From the NCBI GenBank assembly GCA_963529665.1, contig CAUSAG010000005.1, positions 37,731 to 101,730 on the forward strand: a stretch of DNA of 64,000 bases, given 5' to 3'. The notes under the pieces were generated by a model. The model was given only the letters and a program-made list of their open reading frames with translations. It was not told the origin of the DNA and did no database searches. The translations under genes and the position numbers were made by a program. Source of the stretch: Kingella_B sp963529665 (GTDB taxonomy: Bacteria > Pseudomonadota > Gammaproteobacteria > Burkholderiales > Neisseriaceae). Within the stretch, counting starts at the first letter, position 1; the number at the start of each line of letters is the position of its first letter. Positions 49,116 to 57,079 of this stretch are shown one piece after another.

Positions 49116-49823
49116 ATGAACATTCATCAATTCAAGCATCTTATTTCCGCCGCCAGACTCAATCGTTATGAGCAAGCAGCCAGTAAACGATCCAATATTT
49201 TGTTACTTTACCGCAGCAATATTAAGCTATCGCAAAATTTATTTTCTATGATTTCTATGTTTGAAATTATTTTGCGAAATCAAATTGATATGTGTATTAA
49301 ACGGAACTACAGCAGCATTGTTGCTCAGCAAAATCCTGATAATTGGTTGCGCGACGCGATTCAACCTACGGGCATTTTTTCTACGCCTAAATGCGCTTAT
49401 GCAAAGGGCGAAATTAAAAAGGCATACGATAAATTGGTTCATAAAAACCATTATTCACACGATAAACTGGTTGCTGAACTCAACTTTGGTTTTTGGCGAT
49501 ATATGCTGGAGCCCGCGCAATTTAATGCAACCAACAAAATACTTTTGGGTATATTTCCTAATCGTCCGCCTACCACAGCACAGCAACAATACAACCGCAA
49601 ATATATAGCATCACTCATCAGGCAAATTAACGATTGCAGAAATCGCATCGCTCATCATGAAACCATTTGTTTACGTTACACTCAAAATCAAAACACTTCA
49701 TATATCAGCACGCAATTTGCGCGTGATACATATTCTGCGGTTTTAGATTTACTAAGCTATATGGGTATTCATCCAACTGATATATCGCGGCTTAAATATC
49801 AATCAGATTATTACGCTATGTAA
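49116..49823 (+). CDS. Abi-like protein with HEPN motif (abortive infection candidate)
   Basis: The 235-residue protein resembles the Abi_2 (AbiD/AbiF) family, with NLFSMISMFEIILRNQID near the N-terminus and the HEPN ribonuclease-type motif RNRIAHHE around residue 178. Related proteins block phage growth by RNA cleavage. AT-rich composition and lack of any DUS inside suggest horizontal origin. TATAAT at 49072-49077 may be its -10. It is a single gene with no clear partner. Confidence 0.72.
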   Translation: MNIHQFKHLISAARLNRYEQAASKRSNILLLYRSNIKLSQNLFSMISMFEIILRNQIDMCIKRNYSSIVAQQNPDNWLRDAIQPTGIFSTPKCAYAKGEIKKAYDKLVHKNHYSHDKLVAELNFGFWRYMLEPAQFNATNKILLGIFPNRPPTTAQQQYNRKYIASLIRQINDCRNRIAHHETICLRYTQNQNTSYISTQFARDTYSAVLDLLSYMGIHPTDISRLKYQSDYYAM

Positions 49824-49853
49824 CAAAATAGATAGTTTATAAGGAAGCCCCCC

Positions 49854-50153
49854 ATGACCGCTCCCATGTACACCCTGCTGCTGCTCACGCTCATCATCGC
49901 CAATTTCCCCTTTCTCACCCAGCGCGGCTTGGGCATCATCCCGCTCAAACGCAAAACCATTCTGCATCACCTCGCCGAGCTTGCGCTGGGGTTTATCATC
50001 ATCGCCGCCATTGCGTATGTGTTGGAAAGCCGCTCAGGCAGCGTACATCGGCAGGATTGGGAGTTTTACGCCACCGTGGTGTGCTTGTATTTGGTGGCGG
50101 CGTTTCCCGCGTTTGTGTGGCGGTATTTTTGGCAGGGGCGCAATCGGGAATAG
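49854..50153 (+). CDS. DUF2818-family membrane protein
   Basis: The 99-residue protein has three hydrophobic segments and the family start LLLTLIIANFPFLTQRGLGI, then KTILHHLAELALGF. It is found in neisserial and other beta-proteobacterial genomes, often near complex I genes, with unknown role. AAGGAAG precedes the ATG. A family-A repeat follows the gene (50179-50213). Confidence 0.8.
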   Translation: MTAPMYTLLLLTLIIANFPFLTQRGLGIIPLKRKTILHHLAELALGFIIIAAIAYVLESRSGSVHRQDWEFYATVVCLYLVAAFPAFVWRYFWQGRNRE

Positions 50154-50250
50154 GGCGGTTTTATGCAAAGGCAGCCTGAAAACGAGCGAAGCGAGTTTCA
50201 GCGGAGCTAAAACAGCATCTAAAAATGTTTTCAGGCTGCCTTAGTGCTGT

Positions 50251-50538
50251 TTACAAGGTAATCTCTTCCAAATCGGCAAACTCGGGATGCCGCGCCAAAT
50301 AGTGAATGGTAAACGAGCATTCGGTGCGCACTTTCACGCCCTGCCGTTGCGCTTCGCTTAAAGCGGCGTGCACCAAATCCGCCGCAATGGCGCACCCTTG
50401 TGGCGTGGATGGCGCTTCGGTGTGTTCAAATAGCCAAATGCCGTTATCCAGCGGACGATAGGCAACGTAAGACGTTTCGCCGTTTTCGCTGTATTCAAAA
50501 CGGTGGGTGGCGGGGTTGTGGATAATATTGCGGGACAT
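50251..50538 (-). CDS. Small GNAT-like N-acetyltransferase (YidJ/CG type)
   Basis: The 95-residue protein fits the minimal acetyltransferase family: HRFEYSENGETSYVAYR, a Gly-containing loop PQGCAIAADLVHAAL and VRTECSFTIHYLARHPEFAD. Substrate is unknown. The ATG at 50538, with GGAGAG upstream, is preferred over an in-frame TTG. Confidence 0.75.
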   Translation of the reverse strand: MSRNIIHNPATHRFEYSENGETSYVAYRPLDNGIWLFEHTEAPSTPQGCAIAADLVHAALSEAQRQGVKVRTECSFTIHYLARHPEFADLEEITL

Positions 50539-50601
50539 GATTTTGCTCTCCAAAACGTGTTGCGCTTGTTTCAGGCTGCCTTAAATGGATGATTAAAATA
50601 A

Positions 50602-50635
50602 AAAAATCTCTACAACGCGAATTGTAGAGATTTTT
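50602..50635 (-). terminator. Terminator after rpmB-rpmG
   Basis: AAAAATCTCTACAA and TTGTAGAGATTTTT form a perfect 14-bp stem with a 6-nt loop. Confidence 0.9.
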
Positions 50636-50644
50636 GCGAAACCC

Positions 50645-50800
50645 TTATTTCAATTTGGTTTCTTTGTAGATAACGTGTTTGCGGGCAACGGGGTCAAATT
50701 TTTTGATTTCCAATTTGCCAGGCATAGTACGTTTGTTTTTGGTAGTGGTGTAGAAATGACCTGTACCAGCAGAAGATTCTAGTTTGATTTTATCGCGCAT
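50645..50800 (-). CDS. rpmG: 50S ribosomal protein bL33
   Basis: A 51-residue protein starting MRDKIKLESSAGTGHFYTTT and ending KFDPVARKHVIYKETKLK. It lacks the zinc cysteines (C-minus form), in contrast to the zinc-binding bL31 and bL36 here. It lies 15 nt after rpmB. Confidence 0.96.
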   Translation of the reverse strand: MRDKIKLESSAGTGHFYTTTKNKRTMPGKLEIKKFDPVARKHVIYKETKLK

Positions 50801-50815
50801 GATTCATTCCTTTAA

Positions 50816-51052
50816 TTAGATGGCTTCGCCGCGGGCGCGTAAATCAGCCAAAACAGCGTCGATGCCGTTTTTGTCGATGGTGCGCAATGCTGCGTTTGTT
50901 ACTCGGATGCGAATCCAACGGTTTTCGCTCTCTACCCAAAAACGACGTGATTGCAAGTTAGGCAAAAAACGACGTTTGGTTTTGTTGTTGGCGTGTGATA
51001 CGTTGTTGCCAGACATTGGACGTTTGCCCGTTACTTTGCAAACTTTTGCCAT
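50816..51052 (-). CDS. rpmB: 50S ribosomal protein bL28
   Basis: The 78-residue protein MAKVCKVTGKRPMSGNNVSH is followed by rpmG, the usual pair. It has no zinc motif. The upstream gap of 210 bp to the CYTH gene shows no clear feature except AT-rich sequence. Confidence 0.97.
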   Translation of the reverse strand: MAKVCKVTGKRPMSGNNVSHANNKTKRRFLPNLQSRRFWVESENRWIRIRVTNAALRTIDKNGIDAVLADLRARGEAI

Positions 51053-51262
51053 GATGGGTCTCCAAACTGTGATTTAAAAAATGGTTGAATTGGTTTATGG
51101 GGTAAACCGCTAATTTGGGCAATCTTTACAGTGGGTTATCTACATTTTGTGTGTGGATTGCCCGTTCAATTATTGCGTGTAGCAAATAAGATTTGCCTGA
51201 AAAACGGGCGATTATACTGGGTTTGTTGTTGTATTGCAAAGGATTTATGGGCGCGGTTTTGC

Positions 51263-51745
51263 TTAATCGGTGTTTTGCCAAGTGGGGTAGGGGTGGGTGC
51301 TGAGGTAGGCGTTGGTGTAGCGTCCGTCGCTGGTGATTTCTTTGCCGAGCCAGCTGGGGCGGGGGTAGGCGTTGGTTTCGCTGGGTAGTTCTAGCTCGGC
51401 GAGAATGAGCGGGGCGTTGTCGCCGAGAAATTCGTCAATTTCAAAACGATATCCTTCATATTCAATAACGTAGCGGTTTTTTTCTACTTTGAATGGGCAG
51501 AGCGTGGCGAGCATTTGTTGGGCTTCGGCGAGCGGGATGGGGTATTCGTATTCGCTGCGGGTGGTGTCGCTGATGTAGCCTTTGATGGTGAGCCATGCCT
51601 GCTCGCCGATGATGCGCACGCGGATGCTGCATTCTTTGGCAACGGTGAGATAGCCTTGGTGTAGGCGTTGCGGGGCGGGGGCGTGTTGGCGCCATGTGTC
51701 GTTGGCGAGCAGGAAGCGGCGTTCTATTTCTAGGTTTGGGGTCAT
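51263..51745 (-). CDS. CYTH-domain triphosphate tunnel metalloenzyme
   Basis: The 160-residue protein begins with the signature EIERRFLL and has the tunnel residues in SIRVRIIGEQAWLTIKG, EYEYPIPLAEA, KNRYVIEYEGYRFEIDEF and LAELELPSE. The single-domain family hydrolyses inorganic triphosphate or related compounds with Mg2+. It is probably monocistronic. A family-A repeat lies upstream (51770-51810). Confidence 0.88.
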   Translation of the reverse strand: MTPNLEIERRFLLANDTWRQHAPAPQRLHQGYLTVAKECSIRVRIIGEQAWLTIKGYISDTTRSEYEYPIPLAEAQQMLATLCPFKVEKNRYVIEYEGYRFEIDEFLGDNAPLILAELELPSETNAYPRPSWLGKEITSDGRYTNAYLSTHPYPTWQNTD

Positions 51746-51821
51746 GGGGATGCCTTTGGTTGGATGGGCAGCCTGAAAACGAGCAAAGCGAGTTTCAGCG
51801 AAGCTAAAATGGGGCTGGCGG

Positions 51822-52238
51822 TTAAAAGGGTTTGAATAATACGAGATACAGCGCGGCGAGCAGGGCGAACACGGGCAGTTCGTTAAAAACGCGATACCAT
51901 TTGTGCGAATGGGTGTTTTGCTGGGCGATAAATTGGCGCAGCAGCGCGCCGCACCAGAGATGATAGCCTGCGAGCAGCAGTCCGATGGCGATTTTGCCGT
52001 TCACCCAGCCTGAAAAGCCGATTTGGGTGATGGGCATCAGTAGCCCGCAGCTAATTGCGCCGATGCCCCATGGGGTCATGAATTTGTAGAGCTTTTGCGC
52101 CATGATGATGAGACGGTCGTATTCGGCGGATTGCGGCGCGGTCATGGCGAGATTGACGTAGATGCGGGGCAGGTAAAACAGTCCTGCGAACCATGAGATG
52201 ATGAAAAAGATGTGGAAAAATTTGAGCCAGAGATACAT
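51822..52238 (-). CDS. hemJ: Protoporphyrinogen oxidase HemJ-like membrane protein
   Basis: The 138-residue, four-helix protein MYLWLKFFHIFFIISWFAGL has the haem-binding His of the family at position 9 and Lys/Arg-rich loops (KLYKFMTPWG). HemJ performs the penultimate haem step in bacteria without HemG or HemY. The start codon is fused to a DUS: AAAGGCAGCCTGAAAATG, where AAAGG of the uptake sequence may also act as the ribosome-binding site. Confidence 0.85.
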   Translation of the reverse strand: MYLWLKFFHIFFIISWFAGLFYLPRIYVNLAMTAPQSAEYDRLIIMAQKLYKFMTPWGIGAISCGLLMPITQIGFSGWVNGKIAIGLLLAGYHLWCGALLRQFIAQQNTHSHKWYRVFNELPVFALLAALYLVLFKPF

Positions 52239-52339
52239 TTTCAGGCTGCCTTTGGCGGTGCGAAAAAGTTGAAATTGTACGCGAAAGGCAGCCTGAAAAG
52301 CCAGTTTTCGCGTTTCAGGCAGCCTTTGTTTACGCGAGC

Positions 52340-53707
52340 TTATTTTTGTTGACGATAAATCACGCCTTTTGCCCACAAGGCGATGCCCACCAGCAGCGCA
52401 GGTAGCATCAACACGGTGGCAACGGTTTTGAAATCCCAGCCCCAGTTCAAAAACCATGCGCCCACAAATGCCGACACAAATGCGCCGATACGCCCGATGC
52501 CGTGCATCCAGCCGTTGCCCGTGGCGCGGGCTTTGAGCGGGAAGAACATACTGGATAGCGCGTTCATGCCTGTGCCGCCGCCGTTGAGCGATACGCCGAG
52601 CAAAAAGGCGAGCAGGCACATTAGCGCGTAGCTGCCCATCACGCCGCTTAATCCGAGCAACACCAATGCGCCCGATGTGTACCAAATAGACATGGTTTTG
52701 TCGGCATCAAATCTATCCATCAGCCAGCCCACGGCGATTGAGCCAAGTGGCCCGCCCAGTTGGAACATGGCGGAAATGATGCTGGCTTGTTCGGCGCTCA
52801 TGCCGCTTTCTTTAATCATGGTGGGCATCCAGCTGCCGAGCAAATACACCAAGAATAGGTGCGAAAAATAGGCGAACCACAGCAAAAAGCTGCCTGCGCG
52901 GTAATGCGCGTTGAGCACAGTTTGCACGGGCGTTTCGCTGCTTTGCGCGGCTTCGGCTTGGCTGAGCTGTTTGTGGTTGGGTAGCACGAAAACGCTGTGT
53001 TCGGTGGTGCTGTTGGGCACGCAGCGTTCTACTAGGGCGCGGATTTGCGCTTGGTCGCCGCGTTTGTGAATCAGAAAGCCGATGCTTTCAGGCAGCCTGA
53101 AAAACATAATCACGCTTAAAATCAACGGTGTAATACCGCCAACGTAAAACACGCTGTGCCAGCCGTAATGCGGAATCAGCCATGCCGCCAAAAAACCGCC
53201 GCCTGCCGCGCCCACGGTGAACCCTGCGAACACAACGGTAATCAAAAACGCGCGTTTGCGAGCGGGGGAAAACTCGGTTACCAGCGTGGCGGCGTTGGGC
53301 ATGATACCCCCCATGGCGCAGCCTGCGATAAAGCGAAATACCACCAGTTGCCAGATGTCGCCAGCGTGGGCAACCAGCAGTGTGGCAAGCCCGAAGCACA
53401 GCACGTTGCCCAGCAACACTTTGCGCCGCCCAAATTTATCCGCCAACGGACCAGTAATCATCGCGCCCACCGCCAAACCTGCCAACGCCGCGCTGAGCAC
53501 GGGGGCAAGGGCGTTGTTGGAGAGCTGCCAATCGGCTTTGATATAGGGGGCAACAAAGCCCATGATGGCAACGTCAAAGCCATCGGCAACCACAATAAAA
53601 AAACACAAAGCAATGATGAGTTTTTGATAGGCGCTGATGGGATTGCGATCCAGTAATTGGCGAATGTTGATTTCTTGCGATGGGGTTTGATTTTGAGACT
53701 GCGGCAT
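52340..53707 (-). CDS. MFS transporter, aromatic acid:H+ symporter type
   Basis: The 455-residue protein has 12 helices with the family motifs DGFDVAIMGFVAPY in helix 1 and GPLADKFGRRKVLLG in the loop between helices 2 and 3. Relatives (PcaK, BenK, ShiA-like) import benzoate, protocatechuate, quinate or shikimate. The upstream genes on the same strand encode AroQ, an AroE-like dehydrogenase and a small acidic protein, which suggests a shikimate- or quinate-type substrate (inference). Confidence 0.82.
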   Translation of the reverse strand: MPQSQNQTPSQEINIRQLLDRNPISAYQKLIIALCFFIVVADGFDVAIMGFVAPYIKADWQLSNNALAPVLSAALAGLAVGAMITGPLADKFGRRKVLLGNVLCFGLATLLVAHAGDIWQLVVFRFIAGCAMGGIMPNAATLVTEFSPARKRAFLITVVFAGFTVGAAGGGFLAAWLIPHYGWHSVFYVGGITPLILSVIMFFRLPESIGFLIHKRGDQAQIRALVERCVPNSTTEHSVFVLPNHKQLSQAEAAQSSETPVQTVLNAHYRAGSFLLWFAYFSHLFLVYLLGSWMPTMIKESGMSAEQASIISAMFQLGGPLGSIAVGWLMDRFDADKTMSIWYTSGALVLLGLSGVMGSYALMCLLAFLLGVSLNGGGTGMNALSSMFFPLKARATGNGWMHGIGRIGAFVSAFVGAWFLNWGWDFKTVATVLMLPALLVGIALWAKGVIYRQQK

Positions 53708-54113
53708 GGGAAAACCTTGTTAATTCGTGTTAAGCGGAATGTATCAAATTTTGGCGCGGCACTTGGGATTGTTTTGGTCTATGGATTAGGACTGCGGGTT
53801 ATTTGGCAGCCTGAAAATGGGGGTGGGCTTCGCCGAAACTTACTGCGTTCGTTTTCAGGCTGCCGTTTGGGGGGCAATTTGTTGGCAATGTTTTGCTGAT
53901 GGTGTTTCAGTTTTCAGACTGCCTTTGGCAGGGTAGGGCGTATTGATGCAGCCTGAAAACGGAGTTTGATGCGGTTAAAACAAGATGGCGAACAAATTTT
54001 GGCTTCGCTGAAACGCACTGCGTTCGTTTTCAGGCTGCCTTTGGCGGCGAAATTAAAAGGCGCGCACCTGCCGCTGATGCAGCCTGAAAAATCAAACCCA
54101 CCCCGCGCCATGC
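53708..54113. other. Repeat-rich gap upstream of the MFS gene
   Basis: In 406 bp there are DUS copies near 53807, 53853, 53949, 54030 and 54082 and two family-A repeats (about 53827-53864 and 54001-54040). No gene was seen. Confidence 0.6.
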
Positions 54114-54497
54114 TCACTTCGCTCGCTTGTCTTCAATATGCACCACGCGCAAATCATCCGCATCCGCCGCGCGGCGAGCGCGCCCCAGCAAACCAATCGG
54201 CAAATCGTTGTCGTCGTCGCCTTCATCGGGGAACACGAAATTCAAAATATTAGGATGATGGCAAGTAACCACCCAGCCCTTATCGTCCAACAGCGTAACC
54301 ACATTAAAATCCGCCGAAGGTGTGCCCACGCGCACCGCGCCAAATTCGCGCAGCAAAGCCGTTGCCTGCGCCGCCAAATCCGTTTCAGGCTGCATCAGAA
54401 TCACGCACGTTCCCTGTTCAAACAACACCCACGATTTATCATCGCCCTGAATGCAATCACGCCATGCGGCGATGTAGTCTTGCGTTGTGTGTTCCAT
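54114..54497 (-). CDS. Hypothetical acidic protein, 127 aa
   Basis: No family was recognised. The protein has no signal or membrane segment, an FPDEGDDDNDLP acidic loop near residue 90 and one in-frame DUS (LMQPETD). It starts 9 nt after the AroE-like gene and so is probably co-translated with it. Confidence 0.6.
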   Translation of the reverse strand: MEHTTQDYIAAWRDCIQGDDKSWVLFEQGTCVILMQPETDLAAQATALLREFGAVRVGTPSADFNVVTLLDDKGWVVTCHHPNILNFVFPDEGDDDNDLPIGLLGRARRAADADDLRVVHIEDKRAK

Positions 54498-54506
54498 TTT
54501 TATTCC

Positions 54507-55334
54507 TTATAACTGCGCGGTTTGGCGCAATACATCAGGCGTTGTCGTCTCCAAACCAAAATATTCTAAATAAGCAGGAATCTGCTCAAACAGCATATCC
54601 GTCGCCACCTGAATGGTGCAGCCACGCGCCTGCGCCGCCGCCAAAAACGGCGTTATCGGGCGGCTCAACACCACTTCGCCGACAAACGCATCGGGGCGAA
54701 TTTGCGCCACATCCAACGGCAATGCATCGCCGTCATACATCCCCAGCGGCGAAGCATTTGCCACCAAATCAAATCCTTGCGGATTGTTGTTGCCCGTTTC
54801 CAGCGCTAAATCAGGATAATGCTGGCGCAACCGCGCTGCCAGCGCTTCTGCCTGCGCAGCATTGGGATCAAACAACGCCAACCGCGCCACGCCCGCCGCC
54901 GCCAAACTCGCGGCTATCGCGCTGCCCACTCCGCCCGCGCCCGCAATCAAAGCCGATTTGCCCTGCGGAGCAAAGCCCTTGCGCACCATGCCGCGCACAA
55001 AGCCTTCGCCGTCAAATATATCGCCTTGCAGCCTGCCATCCGCGCCACGACGCACGGCATTGCACGCGCCCGCAATCTGCGCGGTGGGCGAAAGCTCGTC
55101 CAGCAAGCCAACTGTGGTTACTTTATGCGGCATGGTAATCAATGCGCCCAGCGTGTTTTCGTTGCGGAACACGACGCGCAGAAAATCGGCGTAGTTATCC
55201 GCTTGGCAGGCAAACGGCACCACCACGGCGTTGATGCCGCGCGATTGGAAATAGGGGTTGTAAATCATCGGCGATTTGAAGGTGTGCGTGGGGTAGCCGA
55301 TGTGGGCGATGATTTGGGTTAAGCCGTTTATCAT
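54507..55334 (-). CDS. Shikimate/quinate dehydrogenase-like enzyme (AroE family, atypical)
   Basis: The 275-residue protein has an N-terminal substrate domain and a C-terminal NADP-binding domain (AGAGGVGSAIAASLAAAGV). The catalytic Lys is kept in MPHK. The usual NTD motif of AroE is replaced: the sequence reads GDIFDGEGF, and the start is IIAHIGYPTHTFKSPMIYNP in place of the classic NPIAHSKSP. This points to an AroE-like subgroup, perhaps quinate- or dehydroshikimate-linked. A normal aroE may lie elsewhere. It is followed by the acidic-protein gene. Confidence 0.75.
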   Translation of the reverse strand: MINGLTQIIAHIGYPTHTFKSPMIYNPYFQSRGINAVVVPFACQADNYADFLRVVFRNENTLGALITMPHKVTTVGLLDELSPTAQIAGACNAVRRGADGRLQGDIFDGEGFVRGMVRKGFAPQGKSALIAGAGGVGSAIAASLAAAGVARLALFDPNAAQAEALAARLRQHYPDLALETGNNNPQGFDLVANASPLGMYDGDALPLDVAQIRPDAFVGEVVLSRPITPFLAAAQARGCTIQVATDMLFEQIPAYLEYFGLETTTPDVLRQTAQL

Positions 55335-55422
55335 GGGGATGTCCTTTGGGGATGGGGGATTTATCAGAGGCAGCCTGAAAACGGTTTTCAGGCTGCCTTA
55401 TGGCTGTGGCGCAAGTTCATTT

Positions 55423-55860
55423 TCAGGCTGCCTTCCCCTTACGTGCCACAAACTGCAACGCCGCCTGATAGCCAAACGTCCCCAGCCCCACAATCACGCC
55501 CACCGCCTTATCCGACAAATACGAATGATGGCGGAACGCCTCGCGCGCGTGCACATTAGAAATATGCACTTCCACAAACGGAATGCCCACGCCTGCGAGC
55601 GCATCACGAATCGCCACGCTGGTGTGGGTAAACGCGCCCGCGTTGATGATAATCCAGTCGGTGTTGCCGCGCGCCGCTTGGATGGTGTCCACAATCGCGC
55701 CCTCGTGGTTGCTTTGAAAATGGCGCACGTTCACGCCCAGCTCGGCGGCGGTTTTGTCCAAATCAGCCGACACATCCGCCAGCGTTTCCGCGCCGTAAAT
55801 ATGCGGCTCGCGCGTGCCCAGCAGATTTAGGTTCACGCCGTTAATCACCAAAACATTCAT
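55423..55860 (-). CDS. aroQ: Type II 3-dehydroquinate dehydratase
   Basis: The 145-residue enzyme dehydrates 3-dehydroquinate to 3-dehydroshikimate, in biosynthesis or quinate breakdown. Visible motifs are NGVNLNLLGTREPHIYG (flexible lid Arg/Tyr), IINAGAFTHTSVAIRDAL and EVHISNVHAREAFRHHSY (catalytic His). AAGGAT precedes the ATG at 55860. A DUS inverted pair lies between it and the aroE-like gene. Confidence 0.95.
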   Translation of the reverse strand: MNVLVINGVNLNLLGTREPHIYGAETLADVSADLDKTAAELGVNVRHFQSNHEGAIVDTIQAARGNTDWIIINAGAFTHTSVAIRDALAGVGIPFVEVHISNVHAREAFRHHSYLSDKAVGVIVGLGTFGYQAALQFVARKGKAA

Positions 55861-56319
55861 CGCGTATCCTTTCACAAATTACGTTAAAACAAGTAAAGCA
55901 GCAGGATTATAGCCGCTTGCTAGGCATATTTCGCCCAAGGCAGCCTGAAAGCACGGCAAGCAAAACGATAACGCTAACGATGAATGCGAAATTGGCAAAA
56001 TAAAATGCTTTTGGGCGAAATTGCGCGATTTTGTATCGCTAAGCGCGACAAAGAAATGCGGTAAGCCATAAAAAAACTTAGGCAGCCTGAAACGCGGGAG
56101 CATAGATGCTTTCGGCTTCGCAGAAACTTGCTTTGCTCGTTTTAGCTTCGCAGAAACTCGCTTCGTTCGTTTTAGCTTCGCAGAAACTCGCCTCACTCGT
56201 TTTCAGGCTGCCTAAACCAATTTAACGCATCGTCCACCCAACTTAACACCGCGCGCAGGTATCATCCGCACTTAGCATTTTCAATCTAAATTCAATCCCT
56301 TATCCACAAGGAAAAAACC
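55861..56319. other. Gap with tandem family-A repeats
   Basis: In 459 bp there are DUS copies near 55938, 56081 and 56203 and the 30-bp tandem array at 56111-56200. No gene was seen. Confidence 0.6.
56111..56200 (+). repeat. Three tandem 30-bp family-A repeats
   Basis: Units at 56111-56140, 56141-56170 and 56171-56200 each contain GCTTCGCAGAAACT(C/T)G, then a variable CTTCGTTCGT-like end; the array runs straight into TTTCAGGCTGCC. Single copies or relatives lie at about 37739-37771, 50179-50213, 51770-51810, 53827-53864, 54001-54040 and 58150-58192, always beside a DUS. Confidence 0.8.
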
Positions 56320-56895
56320 ATGAAACGCTCCACACTACTTGCATCCACCGCCGCTTTGCTATTGAGTGCTGGCGTCGCCGTTGCCGCTGGCGAAGCCGCA
56401 AAAAAACAACCCAAAGACGATATGCCGCCGCCCGCGTATGGCGATAAAAACCAAGGCAATCGCCCACACAAAGCCAAAGGCGACAAATGGGCGCAACGCG
56501 GCGGCTTGCCACGCGGCTTTGAACAATTGGATTTAAGCGAAGAGCAAAAAGCCAAAATCCGCAACATCATGGCGCAATACCGCGCACAGCAGCCTGAAAA
56601 CCATGCCGACCGCCGCGCTCAATTCCAGCAAAAAATGATGCAGCGCCAAAGTCAAGAGCAGCAGCTGATGAGCGGCAAAACATTTGACGAACAAGCCGCG
56701 CGCAAGCTGATTGCTGAGCGCCAGCAAGAACGCGCCGAGCTAGAACGCCAACACGCCGAGCGCGAATTGCAAATGCTCCGTGTGCGCCACGAAGCCTTCC
56801 AAGTGCTCAACCCCGCGCAGCAGCAACAATACATCGCCCTGCAAAAACAGCAGCAGCAACGCTTCGCCGAGCGCATGGCGCAACGCCGCCCGTAA
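56320..56895 (+). CDS. Spy/CpxP-like periplasmic protein
   Basis: The 191-residue protein has a signal peptide (residues 1-22, ending VAVAAG) and the two LTxxQ-type motifs LSEEQKAKI (about 72) and LNPAQQQQY (about 165), typical of Spy/CpxP chaperones. Most of the chain is Gln/Arg/Glu-rich helix. A DUS is read as QQPENH. Induction by envelope stress is known for the family but no control site was seen. Confidence 0.82.
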   Translation: MKRSTLLASTAALLLSAGVAVAAGEAAKKQPKDDMPPPAYGDKNQGNRPHKAKGDKWAQRGGLPRGFEQLDLSEEQKAKIRNIMAQYRAQQPENHADRRAQFQQKMMQRQSQEQQLMSGKTFDEQAARKLIAERQQERAELERQHAERELQMLRVRHEAFQVLNPAQQQQYIALQKQQQQRFAERMAQRRP

Positions 56896-56928
56896 GCATC
56901 CCACTCGCTGGTAAAGCAATCCCACGCT

Positions 56929-56975
56929 AAAAGGCAGCCTGAAAACACGTTTCCCCCGTTTTCAGGCTGCCTTTT
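56929..56975 (+). terminator. DUS-hairpin terminator
   Basis: AAAAGGCAGCCTGAAAACACG and CGTTTTCAGGCTGCCTTTT pair closely; it ends the Spy-like gene. Confidence 0.85.
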
Positions 56976-57079
56976 AAGCGCCAAGCAACAGCACAAATCA
57001 TTCACACAATCTTCATACAATCTTTACAACCATCCCCTATAATCCCCCATTCTCAAATCTCAACCACAAGAGCAAGCCC

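Noticed and set aside
50900..51200. A DnaA box-like TTATCTACA near 51138
   Set aside because: One mismatch, isolated and far from the dnaA cluster; expected by chance in AT-rich DNA.
52236..52685. N-terminal extension of hemJ to 287 residues
   Set aside because: The extra 149 residues are antisense-type sequence through the MFS gene end and DUS repeats; HemJ homologues start at 52238.
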